Of a stretch of DNA of 64,000 bases, positions 36,088-43,965 are shown piece after piece. The stretch comes from JAABRU01 sp050180235 (GTDB lineage Bacteria > Desulfobacterota > Desulfobacteria > Desulfobacterales > Desulfococcaceae), in the NCBI GenBank assembly GCA_050180235.1, contig JBFXEJ010000015.1, positions 9,716 through 73,715 of the forward strand, in the 5' to 3' direction. The notes beneath the pieces are model-generated. The model saw only the letters and a program-made list of their open reading frames with translations, made no database searches and was not told where the DNA came from. Position 1 is the stretch's first letter, and each line of letters opens with the position of its first letter. The position numbers and the translations under genes are program-made.

Positions 36088-36753
36088 TTATCCGTTGGAC
36101 TCCATCAGTTCCGCAAGAATATCATATTTATCTCCGGCATCGGCAGATTTCAGTACAGACCTTACTTCTTCAGAATCAAAGGGATAACCGCTTATTTCAG
36201 CCGATTTCAGAATCAAAGCAATATCAATCTGATCTTTGGGCCTTGCTCTTGTCAGTTTTGATATTACAAGATATTCCGGTCTGGCGATTTTCAGTTGGAG
36301 AATTCGATCTTTATATGGCAGTTCCACACAAATGGCTGTGTCAATAATATCATGGTAATATGCGGGAATTCCTTTCAGATCTTCCGGATCTGTCTGATAA
36401 TTCAGATTGAACCTCTGACTGCCCTGCTGAAGAACAAAGCGTTTTGTGAAACTGTGAAATGTATAAAAGCCGGAAGCATGGGAGATAATGACATTGAATT
36501 TTTTTATAAGTTCCGCTGAATCATAACTAAAAGACAGGTCTATATCCCCGGTTCTCCGTAGAATAAAAGACAGGCCGTTGATTTCTTTTATCGATCCGAG
36601 CCGGGCATTTTGGACCGCAACGGATGAGACATATATCTGAACTGCTCCGCCTCCAACAATGGCATAAGGAATATCTGAAAAATTTTCATGAATAATTTCC
36701 AAACTGTCCATGAATATGTCGTCAGTGATAATATAAGTGTTCTGTTTTTTCAT
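36088..36753 (-). CDS. Nucleotidyltransferase-fold protein (AbiEii-like)
   Basis: 221 residues. The nucleotidyltransferase core motif is visible: YAIVGGGAVQIYVSS (about 31-45) and RTGDIDLSF (about 67-75), giving the GG/GS...DxD pattern. The rest is helical with KLTRARPKDQIDI near the C-terminus, as in AbiEii/MNT-type toxins and related transferases. It starts 3 bp after the acetyltransferase stop. It is a defence or TA-like gene embedded in a sugar operon; no cognate antitoxin was recognised. Confidence 0.65.
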   Translation of the reverse strand: MKKQNTYIITDDIFMDSLEIIHENFSDIPYAIVGGGAVQIYVSSVAVQNARLGSIKEINGLSFILRRTGDIDLSFSYDSAELIKKFNVIISHASGFYTFHSFTKRFVLQQGSQRFNLNYQTDPEDLKGIPAYYHDIIDTAICVELPYKDRILQLKIARPEYLVISKLTRARPKDQIDIALILKSAEISGYPFDSEEVRSVLKSADAGDKYDILAELMESNG

Positions 36754-36756
36754 TTT

Positions 36757-37821
36757 TTATATTCCCCGAATAATTTTTGCCGGAACCCCGGCAGCAGTAA
36801 CATTGTCAGGAATGTCCCGGTTCACAAAGCTGTGCGCACCGACAACAGCATTTTCACCTACAGTCAAACCCGGCATGATGACAGTGTGACTGCCGATTCT
36901 GCAGTTCTTTTTTAATATGACCTGCCCCTGTTTATTGTCAATGGTGGAAACAGAGTAAACAGAGCAGTGGGAACCGATCTGGACAAAATCTTCTATTATA
37001 ACTACGTATTTTGCATTGATATAGGTGAATGCGCCGATGTCGGTTTTGTATCCCAAAGCAAGATTATCTTTATGCTGGACAACCCAGTTGTATTTTGTGG
37101 GTTTTCCCTCTTCGATTTCCGGAAATTTCCAGTTGTCAAAACGCGTGTTTTGTGTTATTTCCTTTTCAGCGGCTTTGCCGGTACCCCCCCCCCAAGTCTC
37201 TCCGGCAGGAACAGATTTTGTGACACAGGCTCCTGCTCCGATAACCGCATCATCTTCAATAACAAGTGGATTTTCCTCTGTTCCATTGATGATGACCGCT
37301 CCGGTTCCCACATAAACACGCTTTCCGAAATGCACCCATCCGGAAACATGAACCCCCGGAGCGAGTGTTGTGTAATCGCCCATCACCACATCGTGACCAA
37401 TAGTGCAGTCCAGATTGATTTGAACATGGCATCCGATTCGGATATTGCTTGTCAGAATATTGCCTGCACAGATAACCGTTCCTTTGCCGATTTCAATCCA
37501 TTCAGACATCTGCGTATCCGGATGAATAACTGTTTCAAATCCAAAACCTTGTTCTGCGGCTTTGTTCATCAGGATTTCCCGTATTTTGGGATTGCCGATT
37601 CCTCCGGAGACAGGGATTCCGGGATACTGTTTTTTTGCCTCTGCAAGGCTCAGAACAGGAATATTGTTCAGAACAGTTCCCTGTTTCTTTTCATTGTCAT
37701 CAATAAAACACGCGACATGATAATTCATGCCCCTTTTGGCACAGGATTGAATCAGCCACGCCAGTTCCCTGCCAAATCCGCTTGCGCCGTATATGGCGAT
37801 TGATTTTTCATTATGATTCAT
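36757..37821 (-). CDS. PglD-like sugar O/N-acyltransferase with second left-handed beta-helix
   Basis: 354 residues. The N-terminal part is PglD/NeuD-like: IAIYGASGFGRELAW nucleotide-sugar-binding start, then hexapeptide repeats (about 95-205; GKGTVICAGNILTSN, with catalytic-type His in TIGHDVVMG). A second hexapeptide domain (about 245-354; VIIEDFVQIGSHCSVYS, PAKIIRGI) is fused behind it, which is unusual for PglD (~200 residues). A G10 homopolymer (coding strand, 37184-37193) lies at the junction, in GETWGGGTGK, where slippage would switch the second domain or whole product off. RBS AAGGGAAC. Confidence 0.85.
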   Translation of the reverse strand: MNHNEKSIAIYGASGFGRELAWLIQSCAKRGMNYHVACFIDDNEKKQGTVLNNIPVLSLAEAKKQYPGIPVSGGIGNPKIREILMNKAAEQGFGFETVIHPDTQMSEWIEIGKGTVICAGNILTSNIRIGCHVQINLDCTIGHDVVMGDYTTLAPGVHVSGWVHFGKRVYVGTGAVIINGTEENPLVIEDDAVIGAGACVTKSVPAGETWGGGTGKAAEKEITQNTRFDNWKFPEIEEGKPTKYNWVVQHKDNLALGYKTDIGAFTYINAKYVVIIEDFVQIGSHCSVYSVSTIDNKQGQVILKKNCRIGSHTVIMPGLTVGENAVVGAHSFVNRDIPDNVTAAGVPAKIIRGI

Positions 37822-38029
37822 ATCTGTTCCCTTTTTAATTCAAGGGTCATCCGTTCCCGCGGGAAGCGCCAATGCCGTCATACTGGAGACTCGTACCGAA
37901 ATGGAAATTTGGGTCACTTACATGATCCATAGGACACTGCCAAATTTTCAGTTCGGCACTCCGGGAACTGCTTATTTTAATGGTATTGGCGGAAAATGCG
38001 GGAACGGAAGCAAAACAGTCCGGTAATTA

Positions 38030-38337
38030 TCAGTGTGCTGTCTCAGCCCGTCCCTGTCTGTATGTTTCTTTCAGTTTCCGTTCCATTTCCGCCAGTTTCT
38101 GCTCCACCATTTCCTTTGAAAGAAAACCGCTGACCAGCAGTTCTTTGTATGTTTCAATTTTCCCCCGGATTTCGCCCCGGATTTCACTCCGGATTTCGCC
38201 TTCCTTACGCAGTTTTTCGGCAACAGTCATAATGTCCTCCTTTCTGACCTCATCCATAACCTGAATAAGTTTTGTCTCAGTGTCCTCCGGATCAATGTCG
38301 TCACGCACCTCATACACATATCTGAGCACAGTTTCAG
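38030..38337 (-). pseudogene. Truncated Rpn-family C-terminal copy
   Basis: Encodes ~100 residues matching the last third of the Rpn gene at 38361-39317 (LRYVYEVRDDIDPEDTETK, KEDIMTVAEKLRKEGEIR, FLSKEMVEQKLAEMERKL). The upstream part is missing; sequence just before the match (CGGCCTGACCTGCCGGAGC) looks like a frameshifted paralogue. It carries three GEIR-type repeats against five in the intact gene. It ends flush against the neighbour's stop. Confidence 0.75.
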
Positions 38338-38360
38338 CAGCTCCGGCAGGTCAGGCCGTT

Positions 38361-39317
38361 TCAGTGTTCCGTGACTGTTCTGCCCTGTCCCCCCAGTTCC
38401 CTCAGTTTTTGGTCAAGCTCAGCCAGTTTCTGCTCCACCATTTCCTTTGAAAGAAAACCGCTGGCCAGCAGTTCTTTGTATGTTTCAATTTTCCCCCGGA
38501 TTTCGCCCCGGATTTCGCCCCGGATTTCGCCCCGGATTTCACCCCGGATTTCGCCTTCCTTCCGCAGTTTTTCGGCAACAGTCATAATGTCCTCCTTTCT
38601 GACCTCATCCATAACCTGAATAAGTTTTGTCTCCGTGTCCTCCGGATCAATATCGTCACGCACCTCATAAACATATCTGAGCACAGTTTCAAGATATTCC
38701 ATGCCGGTCTGTTTTTGTGAAAGTTCCGCAAACAGGGGCAGCATCCGGTCAAAATGCTCTCCGAAATCCGGCTGAAATATTCGGCGCATGACATGCACAA
38801 AGAGCCGGACGGTGATGATTCCTTTTATGTCAGCATCAGTGAATGCTGACAGATCTTTGAGGATATATTTGAATTTGGGAACATACTCTGCAAAAAGCCT
38901 GGAACCTTCAATCATATCCTGAAACTGTGTGCCGGTGGTCCAGTTCTCCCGTCCGTGGTAAAACAGAATGGGAATCACGGCCGGCAGTTTGCACTCACCG
39001 GGATTCTGCTTTACCCACAAATCCCATACTCCGCCCATGTAATGATGAAAGCGCAGGGGCATCAGGCAGTCATGCCGGGACTGATGTTCAAACAGCAGGT
39101 AAATGAGAACAGCCATGCCCCGTACCCGGATTTCATACACAATGTCAGAAAAACATTCTTTCAGTTCCGGAGTCACAAAGGTTTCCTTCACAATCCGGAG
39201 CGTGCGCCAGTCCATCTGTGACACAATGTGCGCAGGCAGGTACTCCCGGAAAAAGGAGATGGCATTTTCCCGCCGGGTCATGGTTTCCTTGAAAAATCTG
39301 TCATGGGGATTGTTCAT
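38361..39317 (-). CDS. Rpn-family recombination-promoting nuclease / putative transposase (PD-(D/E)XK)
   Basis: 318 residues. Family pattern: HDRFFKETMTRRENAISFF at the N-terminus, then FSDIVYEIRVRG followed by LIYLLFEHQS (Asp ... ExQ catalytic set, about 58-80), and MPLRFHHYMGGVWDLW. The C-terminal region has five tandem EIRG repeats in a charged helix (about 255-275) and a coiled tail. Rpn proteins are DNA endonucleases that raise recA-independent recombination. A truncated copy of its own 3' end lies immediately downstream. Between this gene and 37821 (37822-38029) nothing else was seen. Confidence 0.85.
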   Translation of the reverse strand: MNNPHDRFFKETMTRRENAISFFREYLPAHIVSQMDWRTLRIVKETFVTPELKECFSDIVYEIRVRGMAVLIYLLFEHQSRHDCLMPLRFHHYMGGVWDLWVKQNPGECKLPAVIPILFYHGRENWTTGTQFQDMIEGSRLFAEYVPKFKYILKDLSAFTDADIKGIITVRLFVHVMRRIFQPDFGEHFDRMLPLFAELSQKQTGMEYLETVLRYVYEVRDDIDPEDTETKLIQVMDEVRKEDIMTVAEKLRKEGEIRGEIRGEIRGEIRGEIRGKIETYKELLASGFLSKEMVEQKLAELDQKLRELGGQGRTVTEH

Positions 39318-39354
39318 AATTACCTGCCTTCATATAAAAAATCCGTGAAATATC

Positions 39355-39939
39355 TCATCCAGCAAACTCCTCTGCGGTCGCGTGCCCGGGATGGGTGATG
39401 CCTTCCCTTCTGATGACTTTGGCAATGGTCATAAGAATGATTTTCATATCCAGAAAAAGGGACTGATGATCCACATACCAGACATCCATTTTAAATTTTT
39501 CTTCCCATGCAAGCGCATTTCTGCCGTTAATCTGCGCCCAGCCTGTCAGTCCGGATCTGACTTCATGCCGTCTTGCCTGTTCCGGACTGTACCGTTCCAG
39601 ATACTGCATCAGCAAAGGACGGGGGCCTACAATGCTCATGTCTCCTTTGATAATATTATACAGTTCCGGCAGTTCGTCCAGGGATGAGGAACGGAGAAAA
39701 CTGCCAAACCGGGTCAGACGCTCTTTGTCCGGCAGCGGATTTCCGTTTTTGTCATAAGCATTGAGCATAGTACGGAATTTGTAAATTGTAAAGGGTTTCC
39801 CATGCAGTCCGGGTCTGATCTGGCGGAAAAATATTGGTTTTCCCATTGTCACACGGATGACCGCTGCAATCAGAATCATCAGAGGTGAGAGAAGGAAATA
39901 TGCTGGGATTGTCAGTATAAGATCAAAGAGTCGTTTCAT
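39355..39939 (-). CDS. Initiating sugar-phosphate transferase (PglC-like)
   Basis: 194 residues from the ATG overlapping the upstream stop (ATGA). Monotopic phosphoglycosyl transferase features: an N-terminal membrane-inserted helix (LFDLILTIPAYFLLSPLMIL), YKFRTM, then the catalytic pair in SSLDELPEL and the PRPLLMQYLERYSPEQ block, and GWAQINGRN. It moves a sugar phosphate to undecaprenyl phosphate to begin glycan assembly. Size without extra transmembrane helices matches PglC rather than WbaP. It fits with the aminotransferase and acetyltransferase downstream. Confidence 0.92.
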   Translation of the reverse strand: MKRLFDLILTIPAYFLLSPLMILIAAVIRVTMGKPIFFRQIRPGLHGKPFTIYKFRTMLNAYDKNGNPLPDKERLTRFGSFLRSSSLDELPELYNIIKGDMSIVGPRPLLMQYLERYSPEQARRHEVRSGLTGWAQINGRNALAWEEKFKMDVWYVDHQSLFLDMKIILMTIAKVIRREGITHPGHATAEEFAG

Positions 39940-40439
39940 AAGCGGTATGTTTTTGCCTCTTCCCATTCTTTTTCAAGAGAATATTCATGAATTTTTTCAG
40001 AAAGATGACCAAAATCAATCCTGTCTGAAGAAACTGACAATATTCCTGCGATATCCCGCAAATGTTTTTCTGATCCGCCTTCACTATAATATTCGAGTTT
40101 CCTCAGAATAACATATTCGGCAGGTGCCAGCCGGAATATTTCACCGTCCATACCTATGGATTTAATGTTATTCAATGCCCACTGATGCAAATTGTCATTA
40201 CCTGAGAGATAAATATCTGCTTTGAAACCGGTTTCATGATGAATCAGGTTAAAATGTCCCCTGTGGCGGCGGCCGGCTTCAACTGCAATGACTTCAGAAG
40301 GCGGACAATAAAAATCTTCAATGGGAAAAGCATCGGCAAATTTTTCAGCGTCATCCTGATCCAGTTCAATCACCAAATCTATATCATGGGTCAGACGGGG
40401 TTCCCCGTAAATCATGCTTGCAACAGAGCCGGTTATCAT
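39936..40439 (-). CDS. Nucleotidyltransferase-fold protein
   Basis: 167 residues. GSVASMIYGEPRLTHDIDLVIE gives the GS...DxD nucleotidyltransferase signature (about 4-25), followed by the third acidic residue in the FKADIYLSG strand. The ATG was chosen because GGAG lies 8 bp upstream; codons before it (LGVRY) are in frame and open up to a TAA, so a slightly longer product is conceivable. It follows a conserved 61-residue gene and overlaps the PglC-like gene by 4 bp. Probably a toxin-like or defence pair inserted in the sugar locus. Confidence 0.7.
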   Translation of the reverse strand: MITGSVASMIYGEPRLTHDIDLVIELDQDDAEKFADAFPIEDFYCPPSEVIAVEAGRRHRGHFNLIHHETGFKADIYLSGNDNLHQWALNNIKSIGMDGEIFRLAPAEYVILRKLEYYSEGGSEKHLRDIAGILSVSSDRIDFGHLSEKIHEYSLEKEWEEAKTYRL

Positions 40440-40487
40440 ATAGCGGACTCCAAGTCTGTTCGCCGGTTTGTAAAAATCTGAAAAAGA

Positions 40488-40673
40488 TTATGTTCTTGCA
40501 TAAAGAAAAATCTCCCGGACTTTCTGTTCGATTTGTTCTTCACTCCAATCCGGGTACTGCTCTTTTAGTGCAGCAGCCCTGAGCTTCCGGGCAGAGTGAT
40601 AAAGATTCATTGCAACCCGAAGTTTCTGCTCAGGTGTCATGGATTGGAATATTTTCTTTTGTTCAGGGTGCAT
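40488..40673 (-). CDS. Small conserved protein paired with nucleotidyltransferase
   Basis: 61 residues, helical and charged (MTPEQKLRVAMNLYHSARKL, PDWSEEQIEQKVREIFLY). It lies 48 bp upstream of the nucleotidyltransferase-fold gene. Size and pairing suggest an antitoxin-like partner, but no known DNA-binding fold is evident. Confidence 0.6.
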   Translation of the reverse strand: MHPEQKKIFQSMTPEQKLRVAMNLYHSARKLRAAALKEQYPDWSEEQIEQKVREIFLYART

Positions 40674-40774
40674 TTGCTATCCTTTCTGTCTGTCTTTGAG
40701 ATAAGGGATGCTGGATGATGCAAATTTTTCAAAATCATCAAGATTTTTATGCAGGATACTCACCACAATATCCG

Positions 40775-40878
40775 GGCAGTGGGACTTTTGATACTGATAA
40801 GGCGGAAATGACATATCCTTTACCTTTTTTTCTTAGGAAAGGCCGGTCAGGTTTGTCAGTACGAAAAATCCCACTGCC
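40775..40878. mobile_element. 104-bp MITE with GGCAGTGGGA termini
   Basis: GGCAGTGGGACTTTTGATACTGA (split by its length, 40775-40797) faces the complementary TCAGTACGAAAAATCCCACTGCC end at 40870-40878. The arms resemble those of the MITE at 58217-58408. No target duplication was found. Its last base supplies part of the stop codon of the adjacent glycosyltransferase gene. Confidence 0.55.
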
Positions 40879-42116
40879 TAAATTTTATAATATTTCAAGG
40901 AATTATAAAATATTCTTTCAAAATTTCTGACACCGGCATCCATTGACAGGTATTCCTGATAATATTTTTTGGCATTATCTCCCATAAGTCTTCGTTCTTC
41001 TTCATTCATTTCATAAAGTTTCAAAACGCCCTGGGCAATAGAGTCTGAATTCTCCGGTTTTACAACAATGCCGCCTTTGGATTTTCTGATTATGTCTGCT
41101 GAATCCCCATGAACACCCAAAAGAATTGGTTTACCATTTGCCATGTATGCCTGAATTTTGGATGGAACAGTGATTCTGAATAACGGTATATCTTTCAACG
41201 TAACCAATAAGACATCTGCTTTTTGAAGAATGGCATTTATTTTTTCCGGAGGCTGTCTTTCCAGAAAAACAACATTATGAAGGCTGCGATCAACCGCATT
41301 AATTTTTAACCTTTCACGCTCAATGCCTCCGCCAATAAAGATAAATTTAATGCGGGGAGCAATAGTCATCAATTTTTCAGCAGCATCCAAAACTGAATTA
41401 AGCCCCTGCATGACTCCCATGGTACCTGCAAACATAACAATAAAATTATTTTTATCCTGAAAATGAGGAATTTTTTCCTCATCATGTTTTGACAGATTTA
41501 TATTAGATTCATCTGCCCAGTTATACCAGTTATAAATAACAGAAATGTTTTTTTCAGGCACACCGCGTTTCATAAGTTCTTTTTTGAAACCGGGAGACAA
41601 AGTTATGATATGAGATGCTCTGCGATAAACACTTTGACACCACCAACTGAGAAGTTTCAGTAATGCAGACGGTTTCATCATCCCTGAATCACTTACAGAA
41701 TCGGGCCATATATCTTGAATATCATAAATAACCGGACAGTCATATCGCTTTTTTAACAATTGTGCAGCCAAATCCAGTGTAATCAGATTGTAAACATAAA
41801 TCAAATCCGGTTTTTTCACAAGAAAATGACCGATAAAAGCAGCACTGAAGGCAAAACTCATATAATTCAGGATGCGGTGAAAACCGGATTGATCGTGGCT
41901 TGGATAAAGAGCAGTACGGTTTACAGGTATGCCATCAATGATTTCTCTCTGAAACAATCGAATTTTATACCCCGGATATAATTTTCCTCCGGGATAATTG
42001 GGAAATCCTGTTAAAATATCGACTTCATGGCCTTTGGACTGCAAGGCTTTGGCAAAAGGGATGCCTTTAAAAAAAGGTTCGGGCTGACACCATTGCGTAA
42101 GAAAAAGGATTTTCAT
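40878..42116 (-). CDS. wbuB: WbuB-type glycosyltransferase (GT4)
   Basis: 412 residues. GT4/GT-B layout: N-terminal FLTQWCQPEPFFKG and GHEVDILTGFPNYPGG (about 4-45), mid-chain VIYDIQDIWPDS, and C-terminal nucleotide-sugar site (GGGIERE, VPSKIQAYMANGKPIL). It follows fnlA, fnlB and fnlC, the same order in which wbuB (L-FucNAc transferase) occurs in E. coli O-antigen loci. The start overlaps the fnlC stop (ATGA). The C-terminus ends at a MITE boundary, so the last residues may have been altered. Confidence 0.8.
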   Translation of the reverse strand: MKILFLTQWCQPEPFFKGIPFAKALQSKGHEVDILTGFPNYPGGKLYPGYKIRLFQREIIDGIPVNRTALYPSHDQSGFHRILNYMSFAFSAAFIGHFLVKKPDLIYVYNLITLDLAAQLLKKRYDCPVIYDIQDIWPDSVSDSGMMKPSALLKLLSWWCQSVYRRASHIITLSPGFKKELMKRGVPEKNISVIYNWYNWADESNINLSKHDEEKIPHFQDKNNFIVMFAGTMGVMQGLNSVLDAAEKLMTIAPRIKFIFIGGGIERERLKINAVDRSLHNVVFLERQPPEKINAILQKADVLLVTLKDIPLFRITVPSKIQAYMANGKPILLGVHGDSADIIRKSKGGIVVKPENSDSIAQGVLKLYEMNEEERRLMGDNAKKYYQEYLSMDAGVRNFERIFYNSLKYYKI

Positions 42117-43243
42117 GATTTATGCCATACAAAACGGTTGATGTAATCTGTATAACTGATAATGATTCGGATCACTTTTTCAGATACATTGGGGATATTG
42201 TAATCTGTCACGATTCGGAGCGATCTTTCTGTACCCCGCTTTTGACGCGTCAGAATCGTAAGAGATTCCAAAATTCTGTCCGATTCCATTCCGGTCATCA
42301 TCACTGCCCCTTCTTCCATTCCTTCGGGTCTTTCATGTGCATTGCGGATATTCAGCGCAGGAAAATTGAGAATGGAACTTTCTTCGGTAATGGTTCCGCT
42401 GTCTGACAACACTGCCGCTGCATTCATTTGGAGTTTTACATAATCACAAAATCCCAGGGGTTTCATCAGTTCCACAAGCGGGTTGATCTGAATGTTTTCA
42501 GATTCGATCCTGTTTCGTGTTCTGGGATGGGTTGAAACAATGATTCTCCTGCCATACGTGACAGCTAATCTGTCAAGTACTTCCGAAAGTTTGGCAAACT
42601 GAGCAGGGTCATCAATATTTTCTTCCCGGTGTGCGCTGACAACAAAAAAATGTTCCGGTTCAAGACTAAGCTGTGTAAGCACATCTGATGCCTCTATTTT
42701 TGGCATATAATGGTGAAGCACTTCATACATGGGACTTCCGGTTTTGATAATTCTGTCCGGAGGAATGCCTTCACGCAGAAGATAATCACGGGCTATGGTG
42801 CTGTAAGGCATGTTGATGTCACTGATATGATCTATGATTTTCCGGTTGATTTCTTCAGGCACACGCTGGTCAAAACACCTGTTGCCTGCCTCCATATGAA
42901 ACACAGGTATTTTCCGCCGTTTTGCCGGATATGCGGCAAGACAACTGTTTGTATCTCCAAGCACCAGCAGGGCATCCGGTTTTTCTTTTCCTAATACCTC
43001 ATCCACACGGGCAATCACCTGACCTACTGTTTCACATGCGCTTTTGCCTGCTGCTTCCAGAAAATAATCCGGTTTGCGAAGTTCAAGTTCATCAAAAAAA
43101 ATCTGGTTCAGTTCATAGTCATAATTCTGACCGGTGTGAACCAATATATGATTCATATTGACATCCAGAGCAGTCATGACACGGGACAGCCGGATGATTT
43201 CAGGTCTGGTTCCAACAACTGTAATTACTTTGAGTTTTTTCAT
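42113..43243 (-). CDS. fnlC: UDP-N-acetylglucosamine 2-epimerase-type enzyme, FnlC/CapG-like
   Basis: 376 residues from the ATG of MKKLKVITVVGTRPE. WecB-fold signatures: GTRPEIIRLSRVM (about 10-22), GDTNSCLAA, HMEAGNRCFDQRVPEE (active-site Glu/His region), SAHREENID and SDSGTITEESSIL. The RCFDQRVPEE variant is typical of FnlC/WbjD enzymes that finish UDP-L-FucNAc synthesis by C2 epimerisation. Gene order fnlA-fnlB-fnlC-wbuB supports this, although a GxxExxY gene and repeats intervene before fnlB. Confidence 0.88.
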   Translation of the reverse strand: MKKLKVITVVGTRPEIIRLSRVMTALDVNMNHILVHTGQNYDYELNQIFFDELELRKPDYFLEAAGKSACETVGQVIARVDEVLGKEKPDALLVLGDTNSCLAAYPAKRRKIPVFHMEAGNRCFDQRVPEEINRKIIDHISDINMPYSTIARDYLLREGIPPDRIIKTGSPMYEVLHHYMPKIEASDVLTQLSLEPEHFFVVSAHREENIDDPAQFAKLSEVLDRLAVTYGRRIIVSTHPRTRNRIESENIQINPLVELMKPLGFCDYVKLQMNAAAVLSDSGTITEESSILNFPALNIRNAHERPEGMEEGAVMMTGMESDRILESLTILTRQKRGTERSLRIVTDYNIPNVSEKVIRIIISYTDYINRFVWHKS

Positions 43244-43257
43244 TATATACCTATAAT

Positions 43258-43332
43258 TAGCCACGAATTGCACGAATGTACACGAATATTGGGCATTGAG
43301 CCACGAATTGCACGAATGTACACGAATATTGG
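43258..43332. repeat. Two half-copies of CCACGAAT repeat
   Basis: AGCCACGAATTGCACGAATG and a second identical run, each followed by TACACGAATATTGGG, stand in direct orientation between fnlC and the GxxExxY gene. They are half palindromes of the family seen at 4068 and elsewhere. Confidence 0.6.
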
Positions 43333-43336
43333 GAAA

Positions 43337-43669
43337 TTAGAGTACCAGTCGTTCATGTTCAACTCTTTCTCTGCCAAAGTTTATCAGAAGACCAAGTTTC
43401 AAACCGGTTGCTTTAAGATAATTCAGCACCTGAGCTTTGTGAGTGTTGGTTAATCCTTCTACAGATTTTAACTCCAAAAGTATCTCATTGTTTACAATAA
43501 TATCTGGGCAGTAAGTGCCGATCTCATCGTTTTTGTAATAAATCCTGATTTCTTTCTGAGCTTCAGCAGGTATGCCTCGTAAACGAAATTCTTTCAGCAA
43601 AGCCCGCTCATAAACCTTTTCAAGAAAACCATATCCAAGAACATTATGCACCTCAAATACAGCCGCCAT
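43337..43669 (-). CDS. GxxExxY-family protein, 5' end displaced by a MITE
   Basis: 110 residues readable. The family-name motif is GYGFLEKVYERAL (Gly-x-x-Glu-x-x-Tyr), with YCPDIIVNNEILLELKSVEG giving a PD-(D/E)XK-like Asp...ExK set. The usual N-terminus is missing from this frame: upstream codons read IIYKEISYQI and are cut by a 69-bp insertion at 43701-43769. Removing it joins them to MAD at 43781 (ATG after AAGGATG) for a product of ~123 residues. The remaining gene could restart at the ATG at 43669 or be inactive. Confidence 0.75.
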   Translation of the reverse strand: MAAVFEVHNVLGYGFLEKVYERALLKEFRLRGIPAEAQKEIRIYYKNDEIGTYCPDIIVNNEILLELKSVEGLTNTHKAQVLNYLKATGLKLGLLINFGRERVEHERLVL

Positions 43670-43700
43670 AATCTGATAAGAAATCTCTTTATAAATAATA

Positions 43701-43769
43701 GACCTCTTGCAAAACTGGGAGTTGCACCTTTGATTTTATTGGATTAAAATTGACTTTTGCAAGAGGTCT
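43701..43769. mobile_element. 69-bp MITE with 5-bp TSD TAATA
   Basis: GACCTCTTGCAAAA and TTTTGCAAGAGGTC form exact terminal inverted repeats. TAATA flanks it on both sides (43696-43700, 43770-43774). It interrupts codon 4-5 of the GxxExxY gene. Confidence 0.85.
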
Positions 43770-43809
43770 AATATCAGCCATATCAAAATATCATCCTTTT
43801 TTACTCTAT

Positions 43810-43965
43810 TCGTTTTCATTCGTGCAATTCGTGGCAAAAACTGTCCTCTTATTCGTGTCCATTCGTACAATTCGTGGCAAAAACTGTCCTCATTATTCGT
43901 TTTCATTCGTGCAATTCGTGGCAAAAACTGTCCTCCTATTTGTGTTCATTCGTGCAATTCGTGGC
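43810..43965. repeat. Tandem CCACGAAT half-repeats (about 55-bp period)
   Basis: Four successive ATTCGTGCAATTCGTGGC units (one reads ATTCGTACAATTCGTGGC), three followed by AAAAACTGTCCTC. The last runs into the fnlB stop region. Same core as the other CCACGAAT repeats, here in one orientation only. Confidence 0.7.
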
